Below are positions 63,999 to 64,000 of a stretch of DNA of 64,000 nt, in pieces. The stretch is from Amphiduros pacificus (lineage: Eukaryota > Annelida > Polychaeta > Phyllodocida > Hesionidae): NCBI GenBank assembly GCA_949316495.1, contig OX439012.1, forward strand, positions 33,655,927-33,719,926, in the 5' to 3' direction. Under the pieces are notes generated by a model. The model saw only the letters and a program-made list of their open reading frames with translations. It had not been told where the DNA came from and did no database searches. The position numbers and the translations under genes were made by a program. Each line of letters starts with the position of its first letter. Within the stretch, counting starts at the first letter, position 1.

Positions 63999-64000
63999 GC

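Overview
The window is animal nuclear DNA: spliced genes with GT-AG introns, LINE and SINE remnants, TIR elements, and an extreme load of minisatellites (by hand tally roughly 25 kb of 64 kb). It is probably an invertebrate. Intronic minisatellites that start at 5' splice sites make me think of amphioxus (Branchiostoma), where a class called mirror minisatellites was, as I recall, described at the Adh locus. That assignment is an inference, not a sequence match.

Layout. (1) 1-7041, plus strand: the last four coding exons of an SLC7A cationic amino acid transporter, with minisatellites in every intron. (2) 7042-12247: intergenic DNA with several minisatellites, including four copies of a CTCF-like motif. 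(3) 12248-35287, minus strand: a complete 15-exon gene for tRNA pseudouridine synthase 3 (PUS3). I reconstructed it exon by exon with consistent phases: 434 codons plus stop, catalytic Asp at residue 118. (4) 37227-53312, minus strand, possibly starting at 56870: a tandem paralog of PUS3. It keeps the exon-intron layout and an open frame but has lost the catalytic RTDKG motif. Its last exon runs, in frame, from the PUS3-like C-terminal helix into a long acidic/Gly-Ser repeat region and 13 C2H2 zinc fingers. This predicted PUS3-pseudoenzyme/zinc-finger fusion of about 1270 residues is the most interesting object here. (5) 54-63.8 kb: minisatellites, TIR elements and LINE fossils, one carrying CCHC knuckles and a NADAR-type domain. 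(6) 63804-63992, minus strand: the terminal exon of a short-chain dehydrogenase/reductase (SDR).

Cross-cutting pattern. In all three multi-exon genes, on both strands, many introns begin directly with a tandem array whose unit includes the host gene's own 5' splice site, often with preceding exon sequence. Some arrays hold more than 20 copies of a complete exon end plus GTAAG-type donor. The two PUS3 copies share exon phases, nearly all exon lengths and a block of intron 1, so the paralog arose by DNA-level tandem duplication; the arrays differ between the copies and therefore formed or turned over later.

Limits: everything was read by eye. Splice sites come from GT-AG signals, phase agreement and family homology, not transcripts. 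Repeat boundaries and copy numbers are approximate.
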